Position numbers and translations under genes: made by a program | Notes under the pieces: generated by a model | What the model saw: only the letters and a program-made list of their open reading frames with translations | What the model was told of the DNA's origin: nothing | Databases searched by the model: none | Origin: Pseudomonas syringae | GTDB taxonomy: Bacteria > Pseudomonadota > Gammaproteobacteria > Pseudomonadales > Pseudomonadaceae | Direction: 5' to 3' | Length of the DNA stretch: 64,000 nt | Assembly (NCBI RefSeq): GCF_023278085.1 | Contig: NZ_CP066265.1 | Coordinates: 62,001-126,000 of the forward strand | Shown here: positions 42,762 through 52,865 of the stretch, in pieces | Position numbering within the stretch: position 1 is the stretch's first letter | Layout: each line of letters opens with the position of its first letter

Positions 42762-44984
42762 CTAGCGTTTGAACAGCCCCTTCAGGGCGTCCTTGAACTC
42801 GGGGCTCACCTTGTCGCCCAGTTTCTCGTTCAGCTTGTCCTCAAGCTTTTCGCCGATTCGGTCGCCCGCCAGTTTTGCGGCGATCTGACCGACGCCTTCC
42901 TTGTCCAGACGGCAGGCCTTGGCGCCCAGTTCCAGCGGGCCACGGCACTGCACCGGCCACTCGATACCGACGAAGCGCGGGTTGATCTCGCAGGCCGGGT
43001 CCGGCATGTCGCTCTTGTCGCCTTCGACGATGATGCCGACGCGGTAGTTCATGCCCAGTACGCGCAGGTCGACGTCGCCGTTACCGTTGACGGCCATGCC
43101 CGGCGTGCGCACCTTGAGGTCCGGGTTGCTGGCCACGCCGTTGCGCACCACCAGATTGCCGTTGAGTTGCTGGAACGGTGTGTCCTTGGCGCGCGGTTCG
43201 CCACTCAGCGTTTTGCGGTTCAGGATCGAAATACCCCGGCACAGTTGCTGTTCGAGGTTGGCGTTGACCAGCACGCCATTGTCCAGTGCGAAGCTGGCAT
43301 TGCCGTTCAGGCCGTCAATCAGGGCTTTTTCGCTGTTGCCTTTGCCGGACAGGTCGCTGTTGAGGGTCAGCACGCCACGCACCGGAGGTTTCTGGCCCTG
43401 GCTTTCCAGAATGCGCTCGATGGGCACCCTGGCGACGCGCGTCTGTACGCTCACAACCGGTACGTCAGGACGGACATCCAGATTGCCTTTGACCTCGAAG
43501 TTGCCGTTGTACAGGTCGCCGCTCAATGTATCGAGCCTGATCACCCCAGCGTTGGCCTGAGTCTTGAGCGCAGCATTGTTGATCGGCAGTTTCTCCAGTG
43601 TCAGCTTGCCAAAGCTGAGGTCAGCCTCGACATCCAGCGTGCGCAGACGCTCCAGTGGCAGCAGCCTGGTGCTGCTCCAGGCCGCTTTGGTCGGTTGTTC
43701 GGGCAGCGGCGAGTCACCTGCGGCGGCTGCCGCTTCGCCACTCTGCACTTCGGACTGACGCGCAGCCTTGGCACCTTTGCTGTCTTCACTTTCGGCAGGG
43801 CGGTAGCGGTCGGCGTCGAAGGTATCGCCCTTGAGCTGCACGCGCAGCGCCTGGCGGGCGAAATCATCTACGGCGATGCGTCCGGTGAAGGTGCTCTCAT
43901 CGACTTTCAGATTGAGGTTTTCAAGTACCAGGCTGGTGGGCGTACCACTCAGACGAGTGACCATCTCAACCTTGCTCAGCGCGCCCTCGGCCATGGCGGG
44001 CAGCGGGTGGCCGATGTTTTCCATGAACGTGCGCAGGTCGAGCTGGGCAATCGACAGGCCGCCAGTGATTTGCGGTGTTTTATCCAGATCGCGGGCGCGC
44101 AGTTCGCCCAGTGCGCGCAACTGGTTGGCGGAAAACTTCAGGCTGTTCCATTCGGCGATATTGGCGGCCAGGTCGACCAGCAACTGGCCTTGAGCCGAGT
44201 AGGTCACCGTCTTGCCTTGCAACGGCTCGCCTGCGATTTCACCGGACAGGCGCATGTCTTCAAACTGATAGCGTTTGAGCGCTCGGTCCATACGCAACTG
44301 CCCGACCAGCTCGGTCTTGGCGCGCACCACGGGCTGGTTGGTGCTGAGGAAGGCGGTCAGCTTGATTGGAATGTCCGACGCTTCGCGAATCGGGCCGGTA
44401 CTCAACTGGATGCTTTCGGCCATGAAGGTCTGGCCTTTTCTGGCGTCGCTGTAGTCCACGCGAGCGTTATTGACCGTGAGGCTGTCGATGTCCAGCCGGA
44501 GAGGCTGCGAGGGACGATCCGGCTTGGGCGCATCGGGCGTTGGTGCCGGAGTGGTTTCAGGTGGCGTGGCAGAGGAAACCGCAGGCTTGCCGATGTCTTC
44601 CCAGTTGCCGTGACCATTCTCGTCACGGTGCAGTGTCAGGTTCAGGCCTTCGACGCGGATGTCGCTCATCTGTACCTGGCGACGCAGCAGCGGAAGGACG
44701 CGCACGGACAGGCCGAGCATCTGCACGTCGGCGAACGGCTGATCAGGGGCGGTCAGGGTGGCGACGTGGGTGTCGTGCAGTTCCAGGCCAAGCCACGGGA
44801 ACAGACTCCAGCCGATATCACCATTGAGCGTCAGCTCGACGTTGGCCTTTTCACGCGCCAGTTGTCGAATCTCGTCTTTGTAGTCGTTGGGATCAAACAG
44901 GTGAGTCAGGGCAAAGCCGAGAGCCACGATGATCAGCAACAACCCGAGAATAAACAGCCCCAGGATTTTGCCGAACGCTTTCAT
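42762..44984 (-). CDS. asmA: AsmA-family protein
   Basis: A 740-residue AsmA/YhdP-type protein. One N-terminal transmembrane helix (ILGLFILGLLLIIVALGFALTHLF, about 7-30) anchors a long periplasmic repeat-rich beta domain. The family blocks DPNDYKDEIRQLAREKANVELTLNGDIGWSLFPWLGLELHDT and the late PQCRGPLELGAKACRLD-like segment are visible. A low-complexity stretch (about 145-160, TPPETTPAPTPDAPKPDRPSQP) lies early. AsmA-like proteins are now linked to phospholipid transport to the outer membrane. It is the first gene of asmA-mutY-yggX. Confidence 0.9.
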   Translation of the reverse strand: MKAFGKILGLFILGLLLIIVALGFALTHLFDPNDYKDEIRQLAREKANVELTLNGDIGWSLFPWLGLELHDTHVATLTAPDQPFADVQMLGLSVRVLPLLRRQVQMSDIRVEGLNLTLHRDENGHGNWEDIGKPAVSSATPPETTPAPTPDAPKPDRPSQPLRLDIDSLTVNNARVDYSDARKGQTFMAESIQLSTGPIREASDIPIKLTAFLSTNQPVVRAKTELVGQLRMDRALKRYQFEDMRLSGEIAGEPLQGKTVTYSAQGQLLVDLAANIAEWNSLKFSANQLRALGELRARDLDKTPQITGGLSIAQLDLRTFMENIGHPLPAMAEGALSKVEMVTRLSGTPTSLVLENLNLKVDESTFTGRIAVDDFARQALRVQLKGDTFDADRYRPAESEDSKGAKAARQSEVQSGEAAAAAGDSPLPEQPTKAAWSSTRLLPLERLRTLDVEADLSFGKLTLEKLPINNAALKTQANAGVIRLDTLSGDLYNGNFEVKGNLDVRPDVPVVSVQTRVARVPIERILESQGQKPPVRGVLTLNSDLSGKGNSEKALIDGLNGNASFALDNGVLVNANLEQQLCRGISILNRKTLSGEPRAKDTPFQQLNGNLVVRNGVASNPDLKVRTPGMAVNGNGDVDLRVLGMNYRVGIIVEGDKSDMPDPACEINPRFVGIEWPVQCRGPLELGAKACRLDKEGVGQIAAKLAGDRIGEKLEDKLNEKLGDKVSPEFKDALKGLFKR

Positions 44985-45540
44985 GGGCGAGTCCTTGTGT
45001 CGATGTTCAAAAATAGCCCACGAGTATACCGCCCCTGCGTCCTTCTCGGGCTGTCGATGCCGTTATTGCCGAGCGGAATCCGTTTTCTGAGGGGCTGGCC
45101 GTTTTCGAATGCTCGACAGCTGGCTGGCGATGGTGCTGCCCCGGCAGATTTTTCTGATCATCTGCGCAGCGTCGACGGCAGCCAAAAGTACACGGTTCGT
45201 TACTTGACGATATGCCTTCCGGGCTTATTTCAGCGCGTGGCCAAGTGCAAGTTGGTGGGCTATATATAAAGGTCGAGTGCTCTTCTATTCGCCTGTTAAT
45301 TGGTTGCCTCTATGGGTCAATAGATGGCGTGGATTGACGTGGGTATCTTGATAATAAAAAGGACTTAACAAGATGCTTATTTGCCATCAGACAGTGGTAG
45401 TCTCCGTTTTTGCTGGCTAAGGTGCGTCTTTTTGTCACGTATCTGAATAACCTGCCGATAAAACAGACATGGCCGCACGGCATCGAGTCTGTGGCGGGCC
45501 AGCGGACCATCTGCGAGCTTCACACATTGGGGTAATTATA
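44985..45540. other. Long divergent intergenic region between asmA and the OFA transporter
   Basis: About 555 bp, noticeably AT-rich from about 45220 to 45460. A TATATAAA box at about 45262 and a long T-rich stretch around 45410-45440 are visible. It must hold both the asmA (minus) and OFA transporter (plus) promoters. No known riboswitch fold was recognised, and the short frames here have no support as genes. Confidence 0.5.
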
Positions 45541-47202
45541 ATGAGCACAAGCACAGCCTTGGGCGGCGAAGCCGTTCAGCCTGCGTTCTTGTCCAAAGAG
45601 CGCATTATCGCCAAGCCCGGTTTCAACCGTTGGCTTGTTCCACCTGCAGCATTGGCAATCCATCTTTGCATCGGTATGGCTTACGGCTTTTCGGTGTTCT
45701 GGTTGCCGCTGTCGAAGGCTATCGGTGTTACGGCACCTGTCGCTTGCACACCGGACATGGGTTTCTTCGCGCAGATGTTCGCGTCGACCTGTGACTGGCA
45801 GATCTCCATGCTGGGCTGGATCTATACGCTGTTCTTCATCTTCCTGGGTTGCTCGGCTGCCATCTGGGGTGGCTGGCTGGAGCACGCAGGTCCACGCAAG
45901 GCCGGTGTCGTTTCGGCACTGTGCTGGTGTGGCGGTCTGCTGATTTCCGCGCTGGGTATCTACACGCACCAGATCTGGTTGATGTGGCTGGGTTCGGGGG
46001 TAATCGGCGGTATTGGTCTGGGGTTGGGCTATATCTCCCCGGTATCGACCCTGATCAAGTGGTTCCCGGACAAGCGCGGCATGGCGACCGGCATGGCGAT
46101 CATGGGCTTTGGTGGCGGCGCGATGGTGGGCGCACCGCTGGCCACTGCGCTGATGGGGCATTTCGCTTCGGCTGAAAGCGTGGGTGTCTGGCAGAGCTTC
46201 GTGGTGATGGCGGTGATCTACTTCATCTTCATGATCGGTGGCGCTCTGGGCTACCGTGTTCCGCCAACCGGCTGGAAACCTGAAGGCTGGACCGCTCCGG
46301 CTGCCAAGGCCAAGAACTCGATGATCACCAACCGTCACGTGCATGTCAGCGTGGCCTGGAAGACTCCGCAGTTCCGTCTGGTCTGGCTGGTGCTGTGCCT
46401 GAACGTATCGGCCGGTATCGGCATCCTGGGCATGGCTTCGCCGCTGCTGCAGGAAGTGTTCGCTGGCAGGCTGCTGGGTAACACTCTGACGTTCGGCGAG
46501 CTGAATGCCGATCAACTGAAGGCCATTGCTGCCATTGCAGCCGGTTTCACAGGGCTGTTGAGCCTGTTCAACATCGGCGGTCGATTCTTCTGGGCGTCGT
46601 GCTCGGACTTCATCGGTCGCAAGGCAACCTACTTTGTGTTCTTCGCACTGGGCTTCCTGCTTTATGCGTCGGTTCCGACACTGAGTCACATGGGCAGCAT
46701 CGCGCTGTTTGTTGCCGCGTTCTGCATCGTGTTGTCGATGTACGGTGGCGGTTTCGCGACGGTTCCGGCTTATCTGGCAGACCTGTTCGGTACACAGATG
46801 GTCGGTGCGATCCACGGTCGTCTGTTGACCGCATGGGCGGCGGCAGGTGTGCTGGGTCCGGTACTGGTCAACTACCTGCGTGAGTACCAGCTCAGCCACG
46901 GTGTTGCGCGTGCCGATGCCTACGACATCACCCTGTACATCCTCTCGGGTCTGCTGGTGCTGGGCTTTATCTGCAACCTGCTGATTCGTCCGGTTGCCGA
47001 CAAGTACTTCATGACTGACGCCGAACTGGCGGCTGAACAAGCCATCGGCCACGACAAGGGCGCCAATGCCACCACTTCGCTGGAGTGGAAAGCATCCGAC
47101 AGCAGCAAGCCACTGGTCATCGCGGCCTGGCTGGCCGTCGGCATCCCGCTGGCGTGGGGCATCTGGGTCACCCTGCAAAAGACCGCAGTGCTGTTTCACT
47201 AA
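45541..47202 (+). CDS. OFA-family (oxalate/formate antiporter-like) MFS transporter
   Basis: A 553-residue major facilitator of the oxalate:formate antiporter family, with about 12 membrane helices. The A-like motif in the first cytoplasmic loop is present near the [15 protein letters not shown] stretch, and the OFA-type [33 protein letters not shown] is clear. Beyond the usual end, residues about 510-553 add an extra hydrophobic helix ([22 protein letters not shown]). The substrate is an organic anion, perhaps oxalate, formate or pyruvate; it cannot be fixed. The GGGG before the ATG at 45541 supports this start. Followed by a strong terminator, so monocistronic. Confidence 0.88.
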   Translation: MSTSTALGGEAVQPAFLSKERIIAKPGFNRWLVPPAALAIHLCIGMAYGFSVFWLPLSKAIGVTAPVACTPDMGFFAQMFASTCDWQISMLGWIYTLFFIFLGCSAAIWGGWLEHAGPRKAGVVSALCWCGGLLISALGIYTHQIWLMWLGSGVIGGIGLGLGYISPVSTLIKWFPDKRGMATGMAIMGFGGGAMVGAPLATALMGHFASAESVGVWQSFVVMAVIYFIFMIGGALGYRVPPTGWKPEGWTAPAAKAKNSMITNRHVHVSVAWKTPQFRLVWLVLCLNVSAGIGILGMASPLLQEVFAGRLLGNTLTFGELNADQLKAIAAIAAGFTGLLSLFNIGGRFFWASCSDFIGRKATYFVFFALGFLLYASVPTLSHMGSIALFVAAFCIVLSMYGGGFATVPAYLADLFGTQMVGAIHGRLLTAWAAAGVLGPVLVNYLREYQLSHGVARADAYDITLYILSGLLVLGFICNLLIRPVADKYFMTDAELAAEQAIGHDKGANATTSLEWKASDSSKPLVIAAWLAVGIPLAWGIWVTLQKTAVLFH

Positions 47203-47220
47203 AAGCCTGTAGGTCACAGA

Positions 47221-47256
47221 AAAGCGCTTGCACCTCGGTGCAGGCGCTTTTTTTTG
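47221..47256 (+). terminator. Strong Rho-independent terminator of the OFA transporter gene
   Basis: AAAAGCGCTTGCAC / GTGCAGGCGCTTTT (one wobble pair) around CTCG, then TTTTTTG. Almost a 14-bp stem. Confidence 0.92.
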
Positions 47257-47315
47257 CCCGCCTATTGCTCGCCGCGCTGGGTACTCAAGATCGGATGCAG
47301 AGCGTCCAGAACTGC

Positions 47316-47420
47316 ATGCCGACGCGGAGCATCGACACGGTAGTCATTATCCGGTCACCTCTCGTTCCGCACGCTCCGCGTGGAAATGTCTTTCGTGACG
47401 CTCTGTGTCACACGTCTACG
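47316..47420. repeat. Dispersed palindromic repeat, copy D with inverted fragment
   Basis: CACGCTCCGCGTGG and GTGACGCTCTGTGTCAC (47359-47420) are preceded by GACGCGGAGCATCG-type sequence in the opposite orientation (47316-47340). This mirrors the composite organisation of copy C. Confidence 0.65.
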
Positions 47421-47507
47421 CCCCAATGTGCGCGATGCACTGCCCGTTCCGTGGCAGACGCTGCTACATTAGCAACCCCTGATTTATTGTTTGAAGGAGT
47501 TGTTCGC

Positions 47508-48707
47508 ATGCTAGCCCACGTGGAGTCATACGCCGGTGATCCGATCCTTTCGCTGATGGAAACCTTTGGCAAGGATTCGCGTGCGGACAAGGTCAATCTG
47601 AGCATCGGCTTGTATTACGACGCAGCGGGTCGTATTCCGCAGTTGGCATGCGTAGCAACCGCGCAACAACAATTGGCCGAAGGCGAGCAGGCTGCTTCGG
47701 TGTATCTGCCGATGGAAGGTCTGGCGCCTTATCGGCAGGCGCTGCAGACCCTGCTGTTTGGGGCGGACCATCCGCTGGTGCAGGCTGGTCGTGTGGCGAC
47801 TATCCAGACCGTTGGCGGCTCGGGTGCGCTGAAAGTCGGTGCCGACTTCCTCAAATATGCATTCCCGGACTCTCAGGTCTGGGTCAGTGATCCGACCTGG
47901 GAAAACCACCTCGCGCTGTTCGGCGGAGCGGGTTTCAAGGTCAATACCTACCCGTACTTTGATGCCCAGACCGGTGGAGTCAGGTTCGACGCGATGCTCG
48001 ACACCGTGCAGAGCCTGCCCGCACAGAGCATTCTGCTGCTACACCCGTGCTGCCACAACCCGACCGGCGCCGATCTGTCGGTTGCGCAGTGGGATCAGTT
48101 GATCGCGGTGATCAAGGAGCGTCAGCTCATCGCGTTTCTGGATATCGCCTATCAGGGCTTCGGCAAGGGCATGGACGACGACGCCTACGCGATCCGTGCG
48201 ATGGCCGATGCAGGTATCACCACGCTGGTCAGTAACTCGTTCTCGAAAATCTTCTCTTTATATGGCGAGCGGGTCGGCGGGCTGTCGGTGGTCTGCGAAG
48301 ACACGGCGTCGGCTGCCAATGTGTTCGGTCAGCTCAAGGCCACCGTGCGCCGCAACTACTCCAGCCCGCCTGCGCATGGCGCGTTTCTGGTCTCCAAAGT
48401 CCTCAACACGCCGTACTTGCGTGATCAGTGGCTGAGCGAAGTCGAGGCCATGCGCGTACGCATCATCGACATGCGTACCCGCCTGGTTGAGGTGCTGGCG
48501 CAGAAAGTCGCCGGGCGTGATTTCAGCTTCATCCTCAGGCAGAACGGCATGTTCAGCTACACCGGGCTGACCCCGCAGCAGGTTGACGAGCTGAAAGATG
48601 TTCACGGCATCTACATGCTGCGCAGTGGCCGGGTATGCATGGCGGGCCTGAATGAAGAGAATATCGACAAGGTGTGTGACGCAATCGCGAGCCTTTTCGC
48701 TCACTAA
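47508..48707 (+). CDS. Aromatic/aspartate aminotransferase (TyrB/AspC type)
   Basis: A 399-residue class I PLP aminotransferase. The PLP lysine is Lys247 in [17 protein letters not shown]; Asn184 (HNPTG), Asp212 and Tyr215 (LDIAYQ) complete the site. The sequence is closest in style to tyrosine/phenylalanine aminotransferases of the AspC family, which act on aromatic amino acids, aspartate and glutamate. The C-terminal [23 protein letters not shown] block is typical. AGGAG eight bases before the ATG supports the start. The next gene, hisB, begins 92 bp later; an imidazolyl-like role for the aminotransferase is not implied. Confidence 0.9.
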   Translation: MLAHVESYAGDPILSLMETFGKDSRADKVNLSIGLYYDAAGRIPQLACVATAQQQLAEGEQAASVYLPMEGLAPYRQALQTLLFGADHPLVQAGRVATIQTVGGSGALKVGADFLKYAFPDSQVWVSDPTWENHLALFGGAGFKVNTYPYFDAQTGGVRFDAMLDTVQSLPAQSILLLHPCCHNPTGADLSVAQWDQLIAVIKERQLIAFLDIAYQGFGKGMDDDAYAIRAMADAGITTLVSNSFSKIFSLYGERVGGLSVVCEDTASAANVFGQLKATVRRNYSSPPAHGAFLVSKVLNTPYLRDQWLSEVEAMRVRIIDMRTRLVEVLAQKVAGRDFSFILRQNGMFSYTGLTPQQVDELKDVHGIYMLRSGRVCMAGLNEENIDKVCDAIASLFAH

Positions 48708-48731
48708 ATACCCTGCTGGTCGTCTGTTTGC

Positions 48732-48773
48732 TTCATGGCGAGCGCTTCTGAGCCTATAATGCTCGCCTTTTTT
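48732..48773 (+). promoter_or_regulatory. hisB promoter overlapping a hairpin terminator
   Basis: TATAAT (48755-48760) lies 17 bp after TTCATG (48732-48737), a good -10 with a weak -35, placing the start near 48767. The same stretch forms GGCGAGC / GCTCGCC (48737-48743, 48761-48767) followed by TTTTTT, a terminator for the upstream aminotransferase gene whose loop contains the -10 box. Confidence 0.6.
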
Positions 48774-48799
48774 CGCCCAATGATTTTGCGGAGCTGGTG

Positions 48800-49393
48800 A
48801 TGGCCGAACGTAAGGCGTACGTCGAGCGCAATACTCTGGAAACCCAGATCAAAGCCTCGATCAACCTGGATGGCACCGGAAAGGCCCGATTCGATATCGG
48901 CGTGCCGTTCCTTGAGCACATGCTCGACCAGATCGCCCGGCACGGGCTGATCGACCTGGACATCGAGTGCAAAGGTGACTTGGCAATCGACGACCACCAC
49001 ACGGTTGAAGATGTCGGGATCACCGTGGGCCAGGCGTTCAGCCAGGCCATCGGCGACAAGAAAGGCATTCGTCGTTACGGCCACGCTTATGTGCCGCTCG
49101 ATGAGGCGTTGTCGCGTGTGGTCATCGATTTCTCGGGTCGTCCGGGCTTGCAGATGCATGTGCCGTACACCCGCGCCACGGTTGGCGGCTTCGATGTGGA
49201 TCTGTTTCAGGAGTTCTTTCAGGGCTTCGTCAACCACGCGAACGTGACGCTGCACATCGACAACCTGCGTGGTACCAACACTCACCACCAGATCGAGACC
49301 GTGTTCAAGGCCTTCGGCCGTGCGCTACGCATGGCGGTCGAGCTGGATGAGCGCATGGCCGGTCAGATGCCCTCCACCAAGGGTGTGCTCTGA
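48800..49393 (+). CDS. hisB: Imidazoleglycerol-phosphate dehydratase HisB
   Basis: A 197-residue monofunctional HisB dehydratase acting on imidazole glycerol phosphate in histidine synthesis, without the phosphatase domain fused in enterobacteria. The two manganese sites are made by the repeated HH motifs, [27 protein letters not shown] and [18 protein letters not shown] chose the ATG at 48800 (GGAG six bases before); the adjacent GTG at 48797 is less likely. It overlaps hisH by one base (TGATG), and the operon continues with DUF2164, hisA and hisF. Confidence 0.97.
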
Positions 49394-50031
49394 TGCAGAC
49401 GGTTGCGGTCATCGACTATGGCATGGGCAACCTGCACTCGGTCGCCAAGGCGCTGGAGCATGTCGGCGCAGGCCGTGTGCTGATTACCAGCGACGCCAAG
49501 GTGATTCGTGAAGCCGACCGTGTGGTGTTTCCGGGTGTCGGCGCGATTCGCGACTGCATGGCCGAGATCCGCCGCCTGGAGTTTGATTCGCTGGTTCAGG
49601 AAGTGAGTCAGGACCGTCCGTTTCTCGGCATTTGCGTCGGTATGCAGGCATTGCTCGACAGCAGTGAAGAGAATGGCGGCGTGGACTGCATCGGCATGTT
49701 TCCCGGGCAGGTGAAGTTCTTCGGCAAGGACCTGCACGAAGATGGCGAGCACCTGAAAGTGCCGCACATGGGCTGGAATCAGGTGTCCCAGGCGGTAGAT
49801 CACCCGCTGTGGCACGACATTCCGGACCTTGCGCGCTTCTACTTCGTGCACAGTTTCTACATCGATGCTGCCAACCAGCGTCAGGTGGTCGGGCGTGGTC
49901 ACTACGGGCTCGATTTCGCTGCAGCGCTGGCCGACGGTTCGCGTTTCGCCGTGCAGTTCCACCCCGAGAAGAGCCATACCCACGGCCTGCAGTTGCTGCA
50001 GAACTTCGCCGCCTGGGATGGTCGCTGGTAA
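49393..50031 (+). CDS. hisH: Imidazole glycerol phosphate synthase glutamine amidotransferase subunit HisH
   Basis: A 212-residue class I glutamine amidotransferase that feeds ammonia to HisF. The triad is Cys81 (LGICVGMQ), His190 and Glu192 (QFHPEKS). The PGVG oxyanion element is at about 47-50. It starts within the hisB stop codon (TGATG), so the two are translationally coupled. In Pseudomonas this is the hisH1-type gene, partner of the hisF in this operon. Confidence 0.97.
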   Translation: MQTVAVIDYGMGNLHSVAKALEHVGAGRVLITSDAKVIREADRVVFPGVGAIRDCMAEIRRLEFDSLVQEVSQDRPFLGICVGMQALLDSSEENGGVDCIGMFPGQVKFFGKDLHEDGEHLKVPHMGWNQVSQAVDHPLWHDIPDLARFYFVHSFYIDAANQRQVVGRGHYGLDFAAALADGSRFAVQFHPEKSHTHGLQLLQNFAAWDGRW

Positions 50032-50035
50032 GCGC

Positions 50036-50296
50036 ATGAGCAAAACCAAGGGCAAGCCGCCCATTCTGACCCTCTCGCCTGAGCATGAGCAGCAGGCGAT
50101 CGACAAGCTCAAGCGCCTGTTTGCAGACCGCTTCGAGCTGGAGCTGGGGACATTTGAAGTGGCGGAAGTGCTGGAGCTGTTCACGCGCGAGATTGCCCCG
50201 CATTACTACAATCGCGCCATCTTCGATGTTCAGCAGCATCTCAAGGAGCGGTTCGAGAGCATCGAAAGTGACCTTTGGGCGCTTGAGAAAAATTGA
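50036..50296 (+). CDS. DUF2164 family protein
   Basis: An 86-residue DUF2164 protein beginning MSKTKGKPP, 4 bp after hisH. The core LSPEHEQQAIDKLKRLFADRFELELGTFEVAEVLELFTREIAPHYYNRAIFDVQQHLKERFESIESDLWALEK is charged and helical, and matches the family. No function is known. It sits in the histidine operon between hisH and hisA, followed by about 93 bp of spacer before hisA. It could influence hisH-hisF or be a passenger; that cannot be told from sequence. Confidence 0.85.
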   Translation: MSKTKGKPPILTLSPEHEQQAIDKLKRLFADRFELELGTFEVAEVLELFTREIAPHYYNRAIFDVQQHLKERFESIESDLWALEKN

Positions 50297-50389
50297 ATAG
50301 AAGCAGCTTCACGCTTCAAGAATCAGTGAGTACGCATACTTGCAGCCAATCGCTTGCAGCTTGCCGCTCTTTTTGACCAAGGAAAAAGC

Positions 50390-51127
50390 ATGCTGATTAT
50401 CCCCGCTATCGATCTCAAGGACGGCGCCTGTGTGCGTCTGCGTCAGGGCCGGATGGAAGATTCCACAGTATTCTCCGATGACCCGGTGGCCATGGCCGCC
50501 AAGTGGGTCGAGGGTGGTTGCCGCCGTCTGCATCTGGTCGATCTGAACGGTGCGTTCGAAGGTCAGCCGGTCAACGGCGATGTGGTCACGGCCATCGCCA
50601 GACGCTACCCGAACCTGCCGATCCAGATCGGCGGCGGCATCCGTTCGCTGGAAACCATCGAGCATTACGTCAAGGCGGGCGTGAGCTACGTCATCATCGG
50701 CACCAAAGCCGTCAAGGAGCCAGAATTCGTGGCCGAAGCCTGCCGTGCGTTCCCCGGCAAGGTGATTGTCGGTCTGGATGCCAAGGACGGTTTCGTCGCC
50801 ACCGACGGCTGGGCTGAAGTTAGCTCGGTGCAGGTCATCGATCTGGCCAAGCGCTTCGAGGCCGATGGTGTGTCGGCCATTGTCTACACCGACATCGCCA
50901 AAGACGGCATGATGCAGGGCTGCAACATCCCGTTCACCGCGGCATTGGCGGCTGCCACGCGGATCCCGGTGATCGCTTCGGGTGGCATTCACAACCTCGG
51001 CGATATCCAGGCGCTGCTGAATGCGAAGGCTCCGGGCATCATCGGCGCAATCACCGGCCGTGCGATTTACGAAGGCACGCTGGATGTGGCCGAAGCTCAG
51101 GCGCTCTGCGACCGCGAACAACGCTGA
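50390..51127 (+). CDS. hisA: Phosphoribosylformimino-AICAR ribotide isomerase HisA
   Basis: A 245-residue (beta/alpha)8 barrel isomerase (ProFAR isomerase). Catalytic Asp8 is in [10 protein letters not shown] and the second Asp lies in [10 protein letters not shown] (about 130). The two phosphate loops, IQIGGGIRS and IASGGIHN, are both present, showing the duplicated half-barrel ancestry shared with HisF. An AAGGA site precedes the ATG at 50390. It lies in the his operon just before hisF, with 19 bp of spacing. Confidence 0.97.
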
Positions 51128-51146
51128 ATAGCTGGAGATTGACTCT

Positions 51147-51917
51147 GTGGCCCTAGCCAAACGCATCATTCCTTGCCTCGACGTCGACAACGGTCGAGTG
51201 GTCAAGGGCGTCAAGTTCGAGAACATTCGCGATGCTGGCGATCCGGTGGAAATCGCGCGTCGGTACGATGAGCAGGGTGCCGACGAAATCACCTTTCTCG
51301 ACATCACAGCCAGCGTTGACGGCCGTGACACCACGCTGCATACCGTCGAGCGCATGGCAAGCCAGGTGTTCATTCCGCTGACCGTGGGCGGCGGCGTGCG
51401 TACCGTTCAGGACATCCGCAACCTGCTCAATGCAGGCGCGGACAAAGTCTCGATCAACACCGCCGCGGTGTTCACCCCCGAGTTTGTCGGTGAGGCGGCT
51501 GCGCGTTTCGGCTCGCAGTGCATCGTGGTGGCTATCGACGCCAAAAAGGTCTCGGCCCCGGGTGAAACCCCGCGCTGGGAAATCTTCACCCATGGCGGGC
51601 GTAAGCCTACCGGGCTGGATGCGGTGCTCTGGGCGAAAAAGATGGAAGACCTGGGCGCTGGCGAAATTCTTCTGACCAGCATGGATCAGGACGGCATGAA
51701 GAACGGCTTTGATCTGGGCGTTACTCGCGCCATCAGCGATGCGCTGGGCATTCCAGTGATTGCCTCCGGTGGCGTCGGCAACCTTGAGCACCTGGCTGCC
51801 GGTGTGATTGAAGGCCATGCCAGTGCAGTGCTGGCCGCAAGTATTTTCCATTTTGGCGAGTACACCGTTCCTGAGGCCAAGGCCTACATGGCTGGCCGTG
51901 GAATCGTGGTGCGTTAA
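51147..51917 (+). CDS. hisF: Imidazole glycerol phosphate synthase cyclase subunit HisF
   Basis: A 256-residue cyclase. The catalytic aspartates are Asp12 ([12 protein letters not shown]) and Asp131 (VVAIDAKK); phosphate loops TVGGGVRT and IASGGVGN are seen. It converts PRFAR plus ammonia from HisH into imidazole glycerol phosphate and AICAR. The start is the GTG at 51147. It is the last gene of the operon and is followed by a long hairpin terminator. The order hisB-hisH-DUF2164-hisA-hisF lacks the earlier his genes, which are elsewhere, as usual in Pseudomonas. Confidence 0.97.
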   Translation: MALAKRIIPCLDVDNGRVVKGVKFENIRDAGDPVEIARRYDEQGADEITFLDITASVDGRDTTLHTVERMASQVFIPLTVGGGVRTVQDIRNLLNAGADKVSINTAAVFTPEFVGEAAARFGSQCIVVAIDAKKVSAPGETPRWEIFTHGGRKPTGLDAVLWAKKMEDLGAGEILLTSMDQDGMKNGFDLGVTRAISDALGIPVIASGGVGNLEHLAAGVIEGHASAVLAASIFHFGEYTVPEAKAYMAGRGIVVR

Positions 51918-51935
51918 GCTCTTGCGCATGCAGGG

Positions 51936-51990
51936 CGAGCGTTGCCTGTTGCAGCCTCTGAGTTTGCAACACCCGGCGCTCGTTTCATTT
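51936..51990 (+). terminator. Large hairpin terminator of the his operon
   Basis: Nested perfect arms CGAGCG / CGCTCG and TGTTGCA / TGCAACA, symmetric with 5-nt internal loops, then GTTTCATTTC. It starts about 19 bp after hisF. Confidence 0.72.
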
Positions 51991-52105
51991 CAGGTCGTTC
52001 CGGTGCGGGTTATTGCTTGTAAGCGACATCGCAGAGTACCGGGCTAGACAGTACAACGCGTTATCGGCACTCTGCATGCGTCGTCCACGATCGAGTGCCT
52101 GAACA

Positions 52106-52861
52106 ATGTTCAAACGTCTATTTCTTGCCCTGATCGGGGTCGGCGTCCTGTTGAGTGAAGGTGCTCATGCCAGCGACACACGGCCTTATTCCATGGTGCT
52201 GCTGACCGAGAATTTTCCGCCGTTCAATATGGCGGTCGATGGCAAGAATTTCGCGCAGGAAAACAACATCGACGGCATCGCCGCTGAAGTCGTGCGCGAG
52301 ATGTTCAAGCGCGCCAATATCGGCTACAGCATGACCCTGCGTTTTCCGTGGGATCGCGTTTACAAACTCGCCCTTGAAAAGCCCGGCTACGGGGTGTTTT
52401 CCACCACGCGTCTGCCCGAACGCGAGAACCTTTTCAAATGGGTCGGCCCGGTCGGTTCCTATGACTGGATCATGCTCGCGCGTGGCGACAGCCCCATCAC
52501 TCTGACTTCGCTGGAGCAGGCCCGGGATTACAGGATTGGCGCCTACAAAGGCGATGCCATCGGCGAACGTCTGAACGCCATGGGGTTGAATCCGATCCTG
52601 ATGCTGCGTGACCGGGACAACGTTAAAAAACTGGCCAATGGGCAGATCGACTTGTGGGCAGTGGGCGACCCTGTGGGTCGCTATCTGGCCAGGCTTGAAG
52701 GTGTCACCGGGTTCAAGACGGCGCTGCGTTTCAACAGTGCCGAGTTGTATCTGGCCCTCAACAAAAACACGCCCGACGAGGTCGTCACCCGTCTGCAAAA
52801 AGCCCTCGACGCAATGCGCGCCGAAGGCTGGGTAGACGCTGTCAAAGCGCGTTATCAGTAG
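52106..52861 (+). CDS. Orphan periplasmic substrate-binding protein (family 3-like)
   Basis: A 251-residue solute-binding protein of the polar amino acid (SBP_bac_3) fold. The signal peptide (MFKRLFLALIGVGVLLSEGAHA) is cleaved after about residue 22. The mature part starts with the typical YSMVLLTENFPPFNM and continues with GIAAEVVREMFKRANIGYSMTLRFPWDRVY and GVFSTTRLPERENLFKWVGPV. No permease or ATPase gene is beside it, so it is an orphan; such proteins can serve as sensors or supply a distant transporter. It ends 4 bp from the converging protease gene. Confidence 0.85.
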   Translation: MFKRLFLALIGVGVLLSEGAHASDTRPYSMVLLTENFPPFNMAVDGKNFAQENNIDGIAAEVVREMFKRANIGYSMTLRFPWDRVYKLALEKPGYGVFSTTRLPERENLFKWVGPVGSYDWIMLARGDSPITLTSLEQARDYRIGAYKGDAIGERLNAMGLNPILMLRDRDNVKKLANGQIDLWAVGDPVGRYLARLEGVTGFKTALRFNSAELYLALNKNTPDEVVTRLQKALDAMRAEGWVDAVKARYQ

Positions 52862-52865
52862 TCAA

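Larger units (their letters stand above)
47203..47507. other. Intergenic region with terminator and repeat copy D
   Basis: About 300 bp holding the OFA terminator, repeat copy D (about 47316-47420) and, at its right end, the AGGAG site of the aminotransferase gene. The aminotransferase promoter should lie between about 47420 and 47490, next to an AT-rich TTGTTTGAAGG end; no clear -35/-10 pair was chosen. Confidence 0.6.

Noticed and set aside
45520..47217. 565-codon minus-strand open frame
   Set aside because: It mirrors the OFA transporter gene, is His/Arg/Gln-rich and has no family-like sequence; it is a shadow of the GC-rich coding strand.
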